This document shows positions 44,602 through 52,647 of a stretch of DNA of 64,000 bases, piece after piece (positions within the stretch are counted from its first letter, which is position 1; every line of letters begins with the position of its first letter). The notes below the pieces were generated by a model. That model was not told where the DNA came from. It did no database searches and worked only from the letters and a program-made list of their open reading frames with translations. The stretch lies in assembly GCF_014170375.1 (NCBI RefSeq), contig NZ_LZZW01000023.1, positions 186,001 to 250,000 on the forward strand. Reading direction: 5' to 3'. Source of the stretch: Variovorax sp. UMC13 (GTDB lineage: Bacteria; Pseudomonadota; Gammaproteobacteria; Burkholderiales; Burkholderiaceae_C). The position numbers and the translations under genes were made by a program.

Positions 44602-44652
44602 CAGTTTACTTAGCTCGCGTGAGGTTTACCTCAATCAGGTTCAAAGGGACTT
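44602..44652. other. attR of the integrated element
   Basis: Element half-site 44603-44625 (AGTTTACTTAGC...GAGGT), TT crossover at 44626-44627, then the chromosomal half-site ACCTCAATCAGGTTC. The central GAGGTTTACCTC is nearly symmetric, and the attL counterpart is GAGGATTACCTC. The arms match attL as described there. Confidence 0.82.
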
Positions 44653-44704
44653 TCTCAGTCGTGTCGGCAAGCCGACGCAACACCCCTAGCGAGTCGCTAT
44701 TCTA
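44628..44704 (-). promoter_or_regulatory. Orphaned host promoter box and 5' half of the TPP riboswitch
   Basis: Minus strand: TAGAAT (-10-like, 44699-44704), CTAGGGGTGTTG, a P3 hairpin, CTGAGA and CCCTTTGAACCTGA. It was separated from its P5/P4' half by the insertion and now reads into int. Downstream, the element supplies a P5-like TGAGG-TAAA-CCTCA but lacks the conserved P4' AGGGA, so it is probably not a working TPP sensor. Confidence 0.82.
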
Positions 44705-44709
44705 GGCGC

Positions 44710-45090
44710 TCAAGGCTTGGTGCCTGCCGCAGCCGGCGCAGCGACTGCCTTGGCCGCGGGCGATGCGATGAGCACCATCGCCCCGTCCGGCCCGCGCCGG
44801 ATGCGCAGCCGCGTGCCATCCAGCAACCGGTCGAGCGCCGCATCGGGCGCGATCCTTCCCTTGATGCCTCGCGTCGAGAGGTCCTTGACGTCTTCCACCT
44901 TGTAGATGAGCTGCACGCCGGACTGTGCGATGTATGCGTCGAGCGCCGGCCGCAGTTCGCCGCTGCGAACGTCGAAATCCCGGGGATGGGCGGCCGACAG
45001 GCCCGTCGCCAGCAGGCATCCGAGCGCGGCGGCGATGCACCGGCCGGCGCCGGTGTGGAGGAGGGCGGTCTGCCTCCGGAGTCGATTCAT
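44710..45090 (-). CDS. Stand-alone periplasmic STN-domain protein
   Basis: The 126-residue protein has a signal peptide (ALGCLLATGLSAAHP) and a single secretin/TonB N-terminal (STN) domain, FDVRSGELRPALDAYIAQSG. This is very close to the STN domain at the N-terminus of the TonB-dependent receptor encoded at 46944 (FDIGGGELKTALDAYIAQGG). The receptor domain normally signals to FecR. A free copy could compete with it. It has its own copy of the ECF promoter and is divergent from the sigma gene. Role inferred. Confidence 0.8.
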   Translation of the reverse strand: MNRLRRQTALLHTGAGRCIAAALGCLLATGLSAAHPRDFDVRSGELRPALDAYIAQSGVQLIYKVEDVKDLSTRGIKGRIAPDAALDRLLDGTRLRIRRGPDGAMVLIASPAAKAVAAPAAAGTKP

Positions 45091-45129
45091 GTCGGTGTAT
45101 TTCCGGCGAGATGGTTCTTGTTACCCCCA

Positions 45130-45159
45130 TGAGACGAGCGCGGCGGCGCTTTCCGGTAA
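45130..45159 (-). promoter_or_regulatory. ECF sigma promoter of the STN gene
   Basis: TTACCGGAA-N13-TCGTCTCA on the minus strand, 40 bp before the STN start; identical in both boxes and spacing to the promoters at 45214 and 46878. Confidence 0.75.
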
Positions 45160-45213
45160 CGGGCTGCCCCATTTCAGTGCCGCCTAGAATTTCCTGGTGC
45201 TCCTCACCGTGCG

Positions 45214-45243
45214 TTACCGGAAATCCTCGGGCCGTTCGTCTCA
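45214..45243 (+). promoter_or_regulatory. ECF sigma promoter of the sigma-fecR operon
   Basis: TTACCGGAA-N13-TCGTCTCA, about 60 bp before the sigma gene. Indicates autoregulation. GGAA and CGTC are the usual ECF -35/-10 cores. Confidence 0.78.
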
Positions 45244-45305
45244 GTGTCTGTCGTCAATCCCGGCGACGAGCCGCCCACCCATCCGGCCATTCCCAGGAGC
45301 GCTTT

Positions 45306-45878
45306 TTGGTTCTCAGTGACTTGGACAACTGGTTCGTCAGGGAAGTGCTGCCCATGGAGGCCGCGCTCACGCGTTTCCTTCGCCGCAACTGGCGCGACGA
45401 CGCCGAAATACCTGACTTGCGTCAGGACGTCTACATGCGCATCTATGAATCAGCGGCCAAGGCCATGCCCGAACTGGTGAAGCCCTTCGTCTTCGCCACG
45501 GCGCGCAACCTGCTGATCGACCGCGCACGGCGGTCGCAGATCGTGTCGATCGAGATCATTGCCGACCTCGATGCGCTGGATTTCTCGGCCGACGAACTCA
45601 CGCCCGAGCGTCACGCGTCGGGCCGCGGCGAGCTGCGGTTGCTGCAGGCGGCGCTCGATGCCTTGCCTTCCAAGTGCCGCCGGGTGGTGGAGATGCGCAA
45701 GATCGAAGGCCTGTCGCAACGCGAGGTCGCGACACAGCTGGGCATCACCGAAGACACGGTCGAGCGCCAGGTGTCGCGCGGCGTGCGGGCGTTGGCCGAT
45801 GCGCTGCTGTCCGACGGGGTGCTGCTCGACACCAAGGCCTTCGGCCGGGCGCAGAACGAAAAGAGGCTCTCCACATGA
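45306..45878 (+). CDS. FecI-type ECF sigma factor
   Basis: 190 residues. Sigma-2 (ALTRFLRRNWRDDAEIPDLR; QDVYMRIYESAAKAMPELVK, FVFATARNLLIDRARR) and sigma-4 (LQAALDALPSKCRRVVEMRK; GLSQREVATQLGITEDTVER) are both clear. The TTG at 45306 has AGGAG 6 nt upstream and gives the usual length, so it is preferred. Overlaps fecR by 4 nt. With FecR and the STN receptor it forms a cell-surface signalling set that responds to the receptor's ligand. Confidence 0.9.
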   Translation: MVLSDLDNWFVREVLPMEAALTRFLRRNWRDDAEIPDLRQDVYMRIYESAAKAMPELVKPFVFATARNLLIDRARRSQIVSIEIIADLDALDFSADELTPERHASGRGELRLLQAALDALPSKCRRVVEMRKIEGLSQREVATQLGITEDTVERQVSRGVRALADALLSDGVLLDTKAFGRAQNEKRLST

Positions 45879-46873
45879 CAGAAGCCCAACGCATCGAATC
45901 CGCCGCCGCCGACTGGCTGGCGCGCCGCGACGGCGGCAACTGGACCGAGGCCGACGAGCAGCAGCTCGAGGCCTGGATCGGCGCGTCGATCGCGCACCGC
46001 GTGGCCTGGCTGCGCCTCGCCAGCGTCTGGCAGCGCAGCGACCGGCTGGGCGCGCTGCGCACGCCGCCGCCGATCCCGGCGCCGATCCCTGCCCCCGCGC
46101 CGCAGCCGCAGCCCGCCCGGCCGGCGCCCCGCCTGTCGCGCTTCTCGCTGCAGCGCATCGCCGCCGGCGTGCTGGTCGCGGCCGCCGGCACCGCCTGGCT
46201 CGGCTGGCAGCACGCGCAGGAAGCGCAAGGACAGCACTACGCCACCGCGGTGGGGGCGCGCCAGTCGGTGGCGCTGCCCGATGGATCGAAGCTCACGCTG
46301 AACACCGCCACGCAGGTGCGCGCCGCCGTCAACGGCAGCGGGCGCAAGGTGTGGCTCGACGCGGGCGAGGCCTACTTCGACATCGCGCACGACCAGGCCC
46401 ATCCCTTCGTCGTGATCGCCGGCGACCGCCGCATCACCGTGCTGGGCACGCGCTTCCTGGTGCGGCGCCAAGGCGATCAGGTGAACGTGACGGTGGAGGA
46501 AGGGCGCGTACAGATCGCGTCGGCCAGGCCCGACACGAAGAGTGCCGAGCCCACGGTGCTCACGCGCAACCAGGCGGCCGTCACCCATGCCGACAACGTG
46601 CTGGTGATATCGAGGGCGCCCAAGCAGGTCGACGACGAACTGCGCTGGCGCGAAGGCAAGCTGGTGTTCGACCAGACCACGCTGGGCGATGCGGCCGCGC
46701 AGTTCAACCGCTACAACACACGCCAGCTGGTGATCGCCGATCCGGCCATCGCGCAGGTGCGCATCGGCGGCAGCTTCGATGCCAACAACATGAGCGGCTT
46801 CGTGGCCTTGCTCAAGCAGGGCTTTGGCCTGGCCGCACAGGACAGCGGCAACGAAATCAGAATTTCAAACTAG
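45875..46873 (+). CDS. FecR-type anti-sigma/transmembrane regulator
   Basis: 332 residues: an N-terminal cytoplasmic DUF4880-like part (AADWLARRDGGNWTEADEQQ), one membrane helix (IAAGVLVAAAGTAWLGWQ), then the FecR domain (GARQSVALPDGSKLTLNTAT; VTVEEGRVQIAS) and a C-terminal STN-like region (FDQTTLGDAAAQFNRYN). Passes the signal from the receptor STN domain to the sigma factor. Confidence 0.92.
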   Translation: MTEAQRIESAAADWLARRDGGNWTEADEQQLEAWIGASIAHRVAWLRLASVWQRSDRLGALRTPPPIPAPIPAPAPQPQPARPAPRLSRFSLQRIAAGVLVAAAGTAWLGWQHAQEAQGQHYATAVGARQSVALPDGSKLTLNTATQVRAAVNGSGRKVWLDAGEAYFDIAHDQAHPFVVIAGDRRITVLGTRFLVRRQGDQVNVTVEEGRVQIASARPDTKSAEPTVLTRNQAAVTHADNVLVISRAPKQVDDELRWREGKLVFDQTTLGDAAAQFNRYNTRQLVIADPAIAQVRIGGSFDANNMSGFVALLKQGFGLAAQDSGNEIRISN

Positions 46874-46877
46874 CTTA

Positions 46878-46907
46878 TTACCGGAATGTGACCAGGCATT
46901 CGTCTCA
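46878..46907 (+). promoter_or_regulatory. ECF sigma promoter of the TonB-receptor operon
   Basis: TTACCGGAA-N13-TCGTCTCA immediately after the fecR stop and 36 bp before the receptor ATG. Same boxes and spacing as at 45214 and 45130. Confidence 0.8.
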
Positions 46908-46943
46908 GTGGATACCAAAACAAATACCACTCTGGAGACCCCC

Positions 46944-49469
46944 ATGAATCGAGTCGAGCAAGGCCTTGGCCAGCCCGCCAGGAAGAAGCAGAAGAAGAAA
47001 CGTCCTTCGGTGGCGCTCCGCCATTGGGTCATCGGCGGCACGTGGGCGCTGATGAGCGGCCTGCCTGTTCTGGTACACGCCCAAACTCAGGTACAGGCGC
47101 AGCGGGTCTTCGACATCGGTGGCGGCGAGCTGAAGACTGCGCTTGATGCCTACATCGCACAGGGCGGTGTGCAACTGCTCTACAAGGTCGACGACGTGAA
47201 GGGCGTGAGCACACGCGGCGTGAAGGGCGCGCTGTCACCGGAGGAGGCACTGGCACGCCTGCTCGAAGGCACGCCGCTGCTCACGCGCCGCGGTGCCGAC
47301 GGCGCGATCGTGATCCATGTCGCCGCGCCGGTGCCGACGGCCCCAAGGCCGTCGACCGAAGCGCCGCAGTCACTCGAGAGCGTCACCGTCACGGCCACGC
47401 GCCGCCGCGAGCCGGTGCGTGAAGTGCCGATGCAGGTCAACGTGATGAAGGCCGAGACGCTGGAGCGCGCCGGCGCCAAGAACCTGGCCGACTATGTCGC
47501 CGAGCAGCCCGGGGTGAACCTGACGAGCAGCGGCAGCGTGGGCGGCACGCTCACCATGCGCGGGCTGACCATGGGCCCGGTGCAGGGCATCGCGACCGTG
47601 GGCGTGTACGTGGACGACGTGGCCACCGGCCTGAGCTCGGCCGGCGCCAACGGCGGCAACACGCCGCTGGACATGGGCATGCTCGACCTGAGCCACATCG
47701 AGGTGTTGCGCGGCCCGCAGGGCACGCTGTACGGCGCCGGCGCCATGAGCGGCGTGCTCAAGTACGCGACCAACCAGCCCGACACCCTGGAGTTCGGCGG
47801 CTCGGTCAGGTTCGGCACCTCCTGGACCCAGAGCGGCGGCATGGGGTTCACGACCGGCGCGGTGCTCAACGTGCCGATCAAGGAAGACGTGGCGGCGGTC
47901 CGCTTCGCGGCCTTCACCGACCGGGTGGGCGGCAGCTACGACGCCGTGGGGCGCGCGGCGGGGCAGAACATCGACCGTGGCCATACCGACGGCGGCCGGG
48001 TTTCGCTGCTGGTGACGCCCACGAGGGAGCTCACCGTGCGTCTCACCGGCATGGTGCAGGACGTGAACCGCAAGGGCCTGGGCTTCGAGGACATCGACAA
48101 GCGAACCGGCCGCCCGTGGGGCCTGGATCGCACGCGGCAGCTGTCGGTCCCCGAGACCTACGGCAACCGCACACAGTTGTTTGGCCTCGACGTGGAATAC
48201 GACTTCGGCTGGGCCCGCCTGAACTCGATCACTTCCGCGCAGGACGTGAGGATCCACAACACCGTCGACGTCACCGGCCTCTACGGACCGGCGCTGAGCG
48301 CACTGCGCCTGCCGGTGGCCTCGGTGCCGGTGAACAGCGTCGTTGATCAGCACCGCATTAGCCAGGAGTTCCGCCTGACCTCGCGCTCGGGCACCACCTT
48401 CGAGTGGCTGGCCGGCCTCTATCTGAACCGTGAACGCGGCGCCAACAACGGAGCGATGGACGTCAACCTGAGCGGCGGTCTGGGCAGCAGGAGCCTGCTG
48501 TCGTCGAGCCAGTCCTCGCGCTACCGCGAGGCGGCCGCCTATGGCGATGTCACGTGGAACGTGACGCCTGCGTTCTCGCTCACCGGCGGCGTGCGCCTGG
48601 CGCGCAACAACCAGGAGTACGCCAGCCGCCAGACCGGCCAGCTCGTCGGCTCGGTCGCCGCCGATGCCGCCGGCACCTCGTCGGAAAGCCCGACCACCTA
48701 TCTGGCCGCGGCCAAGTACACGCTGTCGGAGACGAGCACCATGTATTTCCGCGCGGCCAGCGGCTATCGCCCCGGCGGCCCCAATGTGCTGAAGCCCGAC
48801 ACCGACCGGCGGGTCGTGCAGCCGATGTACAACTCCGACTCGCTGTGGAGCTACGAGCTGGGCTACAAGGCCGATCTGCTGGACCGCACGCTGTCGCTGG
48901 AAGCAGCGCTGTACGACATCGAGTGGAGCGGCGTGCAGCAGCCCACGCGCAGTGGCGGCTTCGTGTTCGTCACCAACGCGGGGGCGGCCCGCATCAAGGG
49001 CAGCGAGCTCACGCTCAACTGGAAGCCCAACAAGGAATGGCGCTTCACCGCCAATGCCGCGGCCGTCGATGCGCGCCTGACCGAGGACGCCAAGGGCCTG
49101 GACGCCAGGGCTGGCACGCGGCTGCCGCACACGCCGCGCTTTGCGGCAACGCTGGGCGTGACGCGCAACTTCAGCCTGGCCGACCACCCTGCCTACGTCG
49201 GCATCAGCACGCGCTACACCGGCAAGCGCGATGCGGGCTACCGCGGCAGTGCCACCCTGCCGAGCATAGTGATGCCGGCCTACACGCTGGTCGACTTGCA
49301 GGCGGGCATCGACTTCAAGACCTTCAGCGTCTCGGCCTACGTGCGCAACCTGACGAACCGGCGCGGCATCGTGTCGATCGAGACCGGCCTCAACGCGAAC
49401 CCGAACCTGGCGACTGCGGCGCTCGTGCCGACGCGCACCGTCGGCCTGAACGTCAACGTTCCGTTCTGA
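46944..49469 (+). CDS. TonB-dependent transducer with STN signalling domain
   Basis: 841-residue outer-membrane receptor. It has a long basic leader and signal sequence ending near VHAQTQ, an STN domain (residues ~55-125), a TonB box region (LESVTVTATRRREPVREVPM), a plug (LADYVAEQPGVNLTSSGSVG, VLRGPQGTLYGAGAMSGVLK) and a 22-strand-type barrel. Receptors with VTATRR...VP.qv and LRGPQGTLYGAGAM are usually annotated as siderophore or glycan/peptide receptors. The downstream hydrolases suggest a peptide-like ligand rather than iron (inference). Confidence 0.93.
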   Translation: MNRVEQGLGQPARKKQKKKRPSVALRHWVIGGTWALMSGLPVLVHAQTQVQAQRVFDIGGGELKTALDAYIAQGGVQLLYKVDDVKGVSTRGVKGALSPEEALARLLEGTPLLTRRGADGAIVIHVAAPVPTAPRPSTEAPQSLESVTVTATRRREPVREVPMQVNVMKAETLERAGAKNLADYVAEQPGVNLTSSGSVGGTLTMRGLTMGPVQGIATVGVYVDDVATGLSSAGANGGNTPLDMGMLDLSHIEVLRGPQGTLYGAGAMSGVLKYATNQPDTLEFGGSVRFGTSWTQSGGMGFTTGAVLNVPIKEDVAAVRFAAFTDRVGGSYDAVGRAAGQNIDRGHTDGGRVSLLVTPTRELTVRLTGMVQDVNRKGLGFEDIDKRTGRPWGLDRTRQLSVPETYGNRTQLFGLDVEYDFGWARLNSITSAQDVRIHNTVDVTGLYGPALSALRLPVASVPVNSVVDQHRISQEFRLTSRSGTTFEWLAGLYLNRERGANNGAMDVNLSGGLGSRSLLSSSQSSRYREAAAYGDVTWNVTPAFSLTGGVRLARNNQEYASRQTGQLVGSVAADAAGTSSESPTTYLAAAKYTLSETSTMYFRAASGYRPGGPNVLKPDTDRRVVQPMYNSDSLWSYELGYKADLLDRTLSLEAALYDIEWSGVQQPTRSGGFVFVTNAGAARIKGSELTLNWKPNKEWRFTANAAAVDARLTEDAKGLDARAGTRLPHTPRFAATLGVTRNFSLADHPAYVGISTRYTGKRDAGYRGSATLPSIVMPAYTLVDLQAGIDFKTFSVSAYVRNLTNRRGIVSIETGLNANPNLATAALVPTRTVGLNVNVPF

Positions 49470-49470
49470 G

Positions 49471-50913
49471 ATGTCGAGCATCACACCATTGGCGGCCACC
49501 GTGCCGCCGGATGCGACGCGCCCCGCCGCCCACGAGACGGCACGCAAGGCACCCTCCAGTGCCTGGTACGCGCTCGCGGTGCTGGTCATCGCGACGGTGC
49601 TGGGTTCGATCGACAAGGTCATCCTGACGCTGCTGACGGAGCCGGTGCGCCACGCGCTGTCGCTGTCCGACACCCAGATCGGCCTGCTGCACGGCGCCGG
49701 CATCGTGCTGTTCACCGGCATCGCCACGCTGCCCCTGGGCTGGCTCAGCGACCGCTACGACCGGCGCGTGGTGCTGGCCGCCTGCGTGCTGCTGTGGAGC
49801 GCCGCCACCGCCATGCGCGGCACCGCGACGGACTACAGCATGCTGTTCATCGCCTCCATCGGCCTGGGCGTGGGCGAGGCCGGCCTCGGGCCCATCACCA
49901 ACAGCATGATCCCCGACCTGTTCCCGCGTGCGCAGCGGGTGTTGGCCAACGCGGTGTTCGCGCTGTCGGCCATCTTCGGCGGCGCGCTGGGCGCGCTGCT
50001 GGGCGGCACCATCGTGCACCTGACGGACGACCTGCGGCACTGGCTGCCGGCGTCGATGCAGCAACTGGAGGCGTGGCGGCTGACCTTCTTCGTGATGGCC
50101 TTTGCGGGCCTGCCGGTGGCGTTGCTGGTGCTGTCGATCCGCAGGACCCGGCGCGGGGGCGCACAGCCGGCGACCCCTGCGGCCTCGGTGGCGCAGGGCG
50201 CCGCATCCGCCGCCGGCGCAGCGCATCCGGACGATGCGGACGATGCGGACGATGCGGTCAGCACCGTGAGCTTCCGCGACCACCTGCGGCTGCACTGGCG
50301 CACCTTCGCGGGCCTGGTGGTCGGCGCGGGCCTGGCGAGCATCGGCATGAGCTCGATCGGCACCTGGCTGCCGATCATGGCGGCACGCGAGTACGGCATC
50401 ACGCCGGCGCAGATGGGGCAGGGCATGGGCATCGCCTTCCTCTGCGGCACGGTCATCGGTGGCCTGCTGGGCGTGGTGGCGATGCGCTACGTGCAGCCCC
50501 GCATGGGCCCGGCCGCCGCGCTGCGCATCATCATGCTGGGCAACCTCACGGCCGCGCTGCTGTCGTCGCTGCTGCTCTTCACGCGTTCGGCGACCGATGC
50601 CTTCGCCTTGCTGGCGCTGCTGGTCGTGCCGCTCATCAGCGGCGCGGTGCTGCTGCCCAACGTGCTGCAGGACGCGGCGCCGCCGCACCTGCGCGCCCGC
50701 ACCATCGCGATGCTCTCCGTCGCCGGCCTGCCGTTCGGCGTCGTGGGGCCGCTGGTGGTCGGCATGTTGTCGGACGCCCTCAAGTCGGTGCCCAACGGCC
50801 TGGCGATGTCCATCGTCGCCGCCACGCTGATCGGCGGCGTCCTCGGCGCCATGGTGCTGCGCGCCACCGAAGGCCCGTTCGTGCGCCTGATGCGCGCGGC
50901 GCGGCCTACCTGA
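49471..50913 (+). CDS. MFS transporter (Spns-like)
   Basis: 480 residues with about 12 membrane helices. The conserved loop 2-3 motif is GWLSDRYDRRVVLAAC. A central hydrophilic loop (residues ~230-268) is Ala/Asp-rich, encoded in part by three tandem GACGATGCG repeats at 50230-50256. The start lies 1 bp after the receptor stop. Probably moves a product or intermediate of the imported ligand across the inner membrane. Confidence 0.85.
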   Translation: MSSITPLAATVPPDATRPAAHETARKAPSSAWYALAVLVIATVLGSIDKVILTLLTEPVRHALSLSDTQIGLLHGAGIVLFTGIATLPLGWLSDRYDRRVVLAACVLLWSAATAMRGTATDYSMLFIASIGLGVGEAGLGPITNSMIPDLFPRAQRVLANAVFALSAIFGGALGALLGGTIVHLTDDLRHWLPASMQQLEAWRLTFFVMAFAGLPVALLVLSIRRTRRGGAQPATPAASVAQGAASAAGAAHPDDADDADDAVSTVSFRDHLRLHWRTFAGLVVGAGLASIGMSSIGTWLPIMAAREYGITPAQMGQGMGIAFLCGTVIGGLLGVVAMRYVQPRMGPAAALRIIMLGNLTAALLSSLLLFTRSATDAFALLALLVVPLISGAVLLPNVLQDAAPPHLRARTIAMLSVAGLPFGVVGPLVVGMLSDALKSVPNGLAMSIVAATLIGGVLGAMVLRATEGPFVRLMRAARPT

Positions 50914-50952
50914 TCCTTCCTCCCGTTCCCCATTCCCCTTGGTTGTCCTTCC

Positions 50953-52647
50953 ATGTCACCCCAACCCCTGCCTTCCGTACCTGAAATCCCCGCGTCGGCG
51001 GTTGCCGCCGAAGCGGCCGCACTGGCCGCCATCGACGCACTGGTGGCGCCCTTCAACCGCGGCGACGCGCCCGGCCTGACCGTCGGCATCGCGCGCCACG
51101 GCCGCCTGCTGTACCGGCGCGCCGTCGGCATGGCCAGCCTGGAGATGGGCGTGGCCCTCACGCCGACCACGCGCATGCGCATCGCCTCCACCAGCAAGCA
51201 CTTCACGGCGATGGCGGTGCTGCTGCTGGCCGAAGACGGCCTGCTCGGCGTGGACGACGCGGTGCAGAAGCACCTGCCCGAACTGCCGCAACTGAGCGCC
51301 AACGGCCCGACGCTGCGCCACCTGCTGACGCACACCAGCGGCTGGCGCGGCCACGACGAGCTGTGGGCCATCGCCCATGGCCTCACCTTCACCCGGCCGG
51401 GCCCGGGGCTGCCCGCCATGGCGCGGCAGAGCGAGCTCAACTTCGAGCCCGGCACCCACATGGTCTACAGCAACGGCGGCTACTTCCTGCTGGCGAAGAT
51501 CGTCGAGCGCGTGAGTGGACTGGGCTTCGACGCCTTCCTCAAGACGCGCCTGTTCGGCCCGCTGGGCATGCCCGACACCGCCTCGGTGGCGACCGACCTC
51601 GACGTGGTGCCTGGCCTGGCCGGGCTCTACATGCCTGCGCCCGCCGGCGGATGGCAGCGCGGCCTGTATCCGTGCGAGCTCGACGGCGGCGGTTCGCTGG
51701 TGTCGACGGTGGACGACATGCTGCGCTGGCTCGCGCACATGCGCGGCGACCAGAAGATCGTGGGCAGCGCCAGGAGCTGGGCGCTGCTGTCCGAACCCAC
51801 CACGCTGTCCTCGGGCTCGAAGGTGAGCTATGGGTTCGGGCTGGCGCGCCACCCCTACCGCGGCGTCGAGATCGTCCATCACGCGGGCGCGGTGCTCGGC
51901 GCCCAGTCGCAGATGCTGAGCGTGCCGGCGCACGGGCTGGACATCATCGTCATGTCGAACGGGGCCGCGGTGGCACCGTCGACGCTGGCCCTCAAGGCGG
52001 TCGAACTGCTGCTCGGCGACGCGCTCCAGCCGCCCGAGGCGCGGCCCCTGGCCAGCGCCTTTCCCGCGCTGGTCGGCCAGCGCTACCACGCGCCGTCCAC
52101 CGGTCGCCTGATCGCTTTCGCCGACGTCGCGGGCAAGCTGGGCATGTCGTGGCAGGCCTCTGCCGCGAAGCCGATGCACCAGGGCGAAGGCAAGCTGTGG
52201 CTGGACCTGCAGGACCTGCCCACCAACGACCTCGTGCTCGATGCCAGCGACATCGATCCGCAGCGCACGCCCGACACGCTGGTGCTGCACGAGGGCGGGC
52301 AGCCGCGCCGCTTCGAGCGCATGGCCGAGACCGCGCCCGATGTCGCCGCGCTGGCCGGGCAGCTCTGCGGCGACTACACCAGCCCCGACCTCGACGCCAC
52401 CGCGCGGATGGCGCTGGTCGACGGCACGCTGATGTTCATGGTGCAGGGCCGCCACGGCATGCACGCCTGTGCGGTGACACCGTTGTCGGCCGACGTGATG
52501 ACGCTGGTCTCGACCGATCCGGTGCTGGGCCAGATGGGCCGATCGATCCTCAACGTGGAGCGCGAGGCCGGCCGGGTCGTGGGACTTCGGCTGGACACCT
52601 CGCGCTCCCGGAACATCCACTTTGCCCGCCAGGAGTCACTCGCATGA
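50953..52647 (+). CDS. Serine beta-lactamase/DD-peptidase-family hydrolase
   Basis: 564 residues. Penicillin-binding fold with the SxxK motif in RIASTSKHFTAMAV, YxN in MVYSNGGYFLLAKIVE and an HHAGA third motif. A C-terminal ~200-residue beta domain follows, as in D-aminopeptidases and esterases of this family. No obvious signal peptide, so it may be cytoplasmic. Members hydrolyse D-amino-acid peptides, esters or beta-lactams. Context with M81 and the D-amino-acid enzyme favours a peptide. Confidence 0.82.
   Translation: MSPQPLPSVPEIPASAVAAEAAALAAIDALVAPFNRGDAPGLTVGIARHGRLLYRRAVGMASLEMGVALTPTTRMRIASTSKHFTAMAVLLLAEDGLLGVDDAVQKHLPELPQLSANGPTLRHLLTHTSGWRGHDELWAIAHGLTFTRPGPGLPAMARQSELNFEPGTHMVYSNGGYFLLAKIVERVSGLGFDAFLKTRLFGPLGMPDTASVATDLDVVPGLAGLYMPAPAGGWQRGLYPCELDGGGSLVSTVDDMLRWLAHMRGDQKIVGSARSWALLSEPTTLSSGSKVSYGFGLARHPYRGVEIVHHAGAVLGAQSQMLSVPAHGLDIIVMSNGAAVAPSTLALKAVELLLGDALQPPEARPLASAFPALVGQRYHAPSTGRLIAFADVAGKLGMSWQASAAKPMHQGEGKLWLDLQDLPTNDLVLDASDIDPQRTPDTLVLHEGGQPRRFERMAETAPDVAALAGQLCGDYTSPDLDATARMALVDGTLMFMVQGRHGMHACAVTPLSADVMTLVSTDPVLGQMGRSILNVEREAGRVVGLRLDTSRSRNIHFARQESLA

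Noticed and set aside
44596-44704. Functional TPP riboswitch controlling int
   Set aside because: The conserved P4' AGGGA is replaced by CGCGAGCTAAG, so a complete aptamer cannot be supported on this side.
47370-49727. 785-codon open frame antisense to the TonB receptor
   Set aside because: Shadow of a GC-rich gene; composition rich in Arg, His and Gly with no domain, while the opposite strand encodes a full receptor.
50230-50256. Three tandem GACGATGCG units as a functional DNA repeat
   Set aside because: They fall in frame in a hydrophilic loop of the MFS protein and encode a short Asp-Asp-Ala-type linker; three copies are too few to suggest more.
51363-52643. In-frame extension of the M81 protein upstream to 51363
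   Set aside because: It would overlap the serine hydrolase gene in another frame with Arg/Ala-rich text; the MKFFAALFATETN start at 52644 is the family start.
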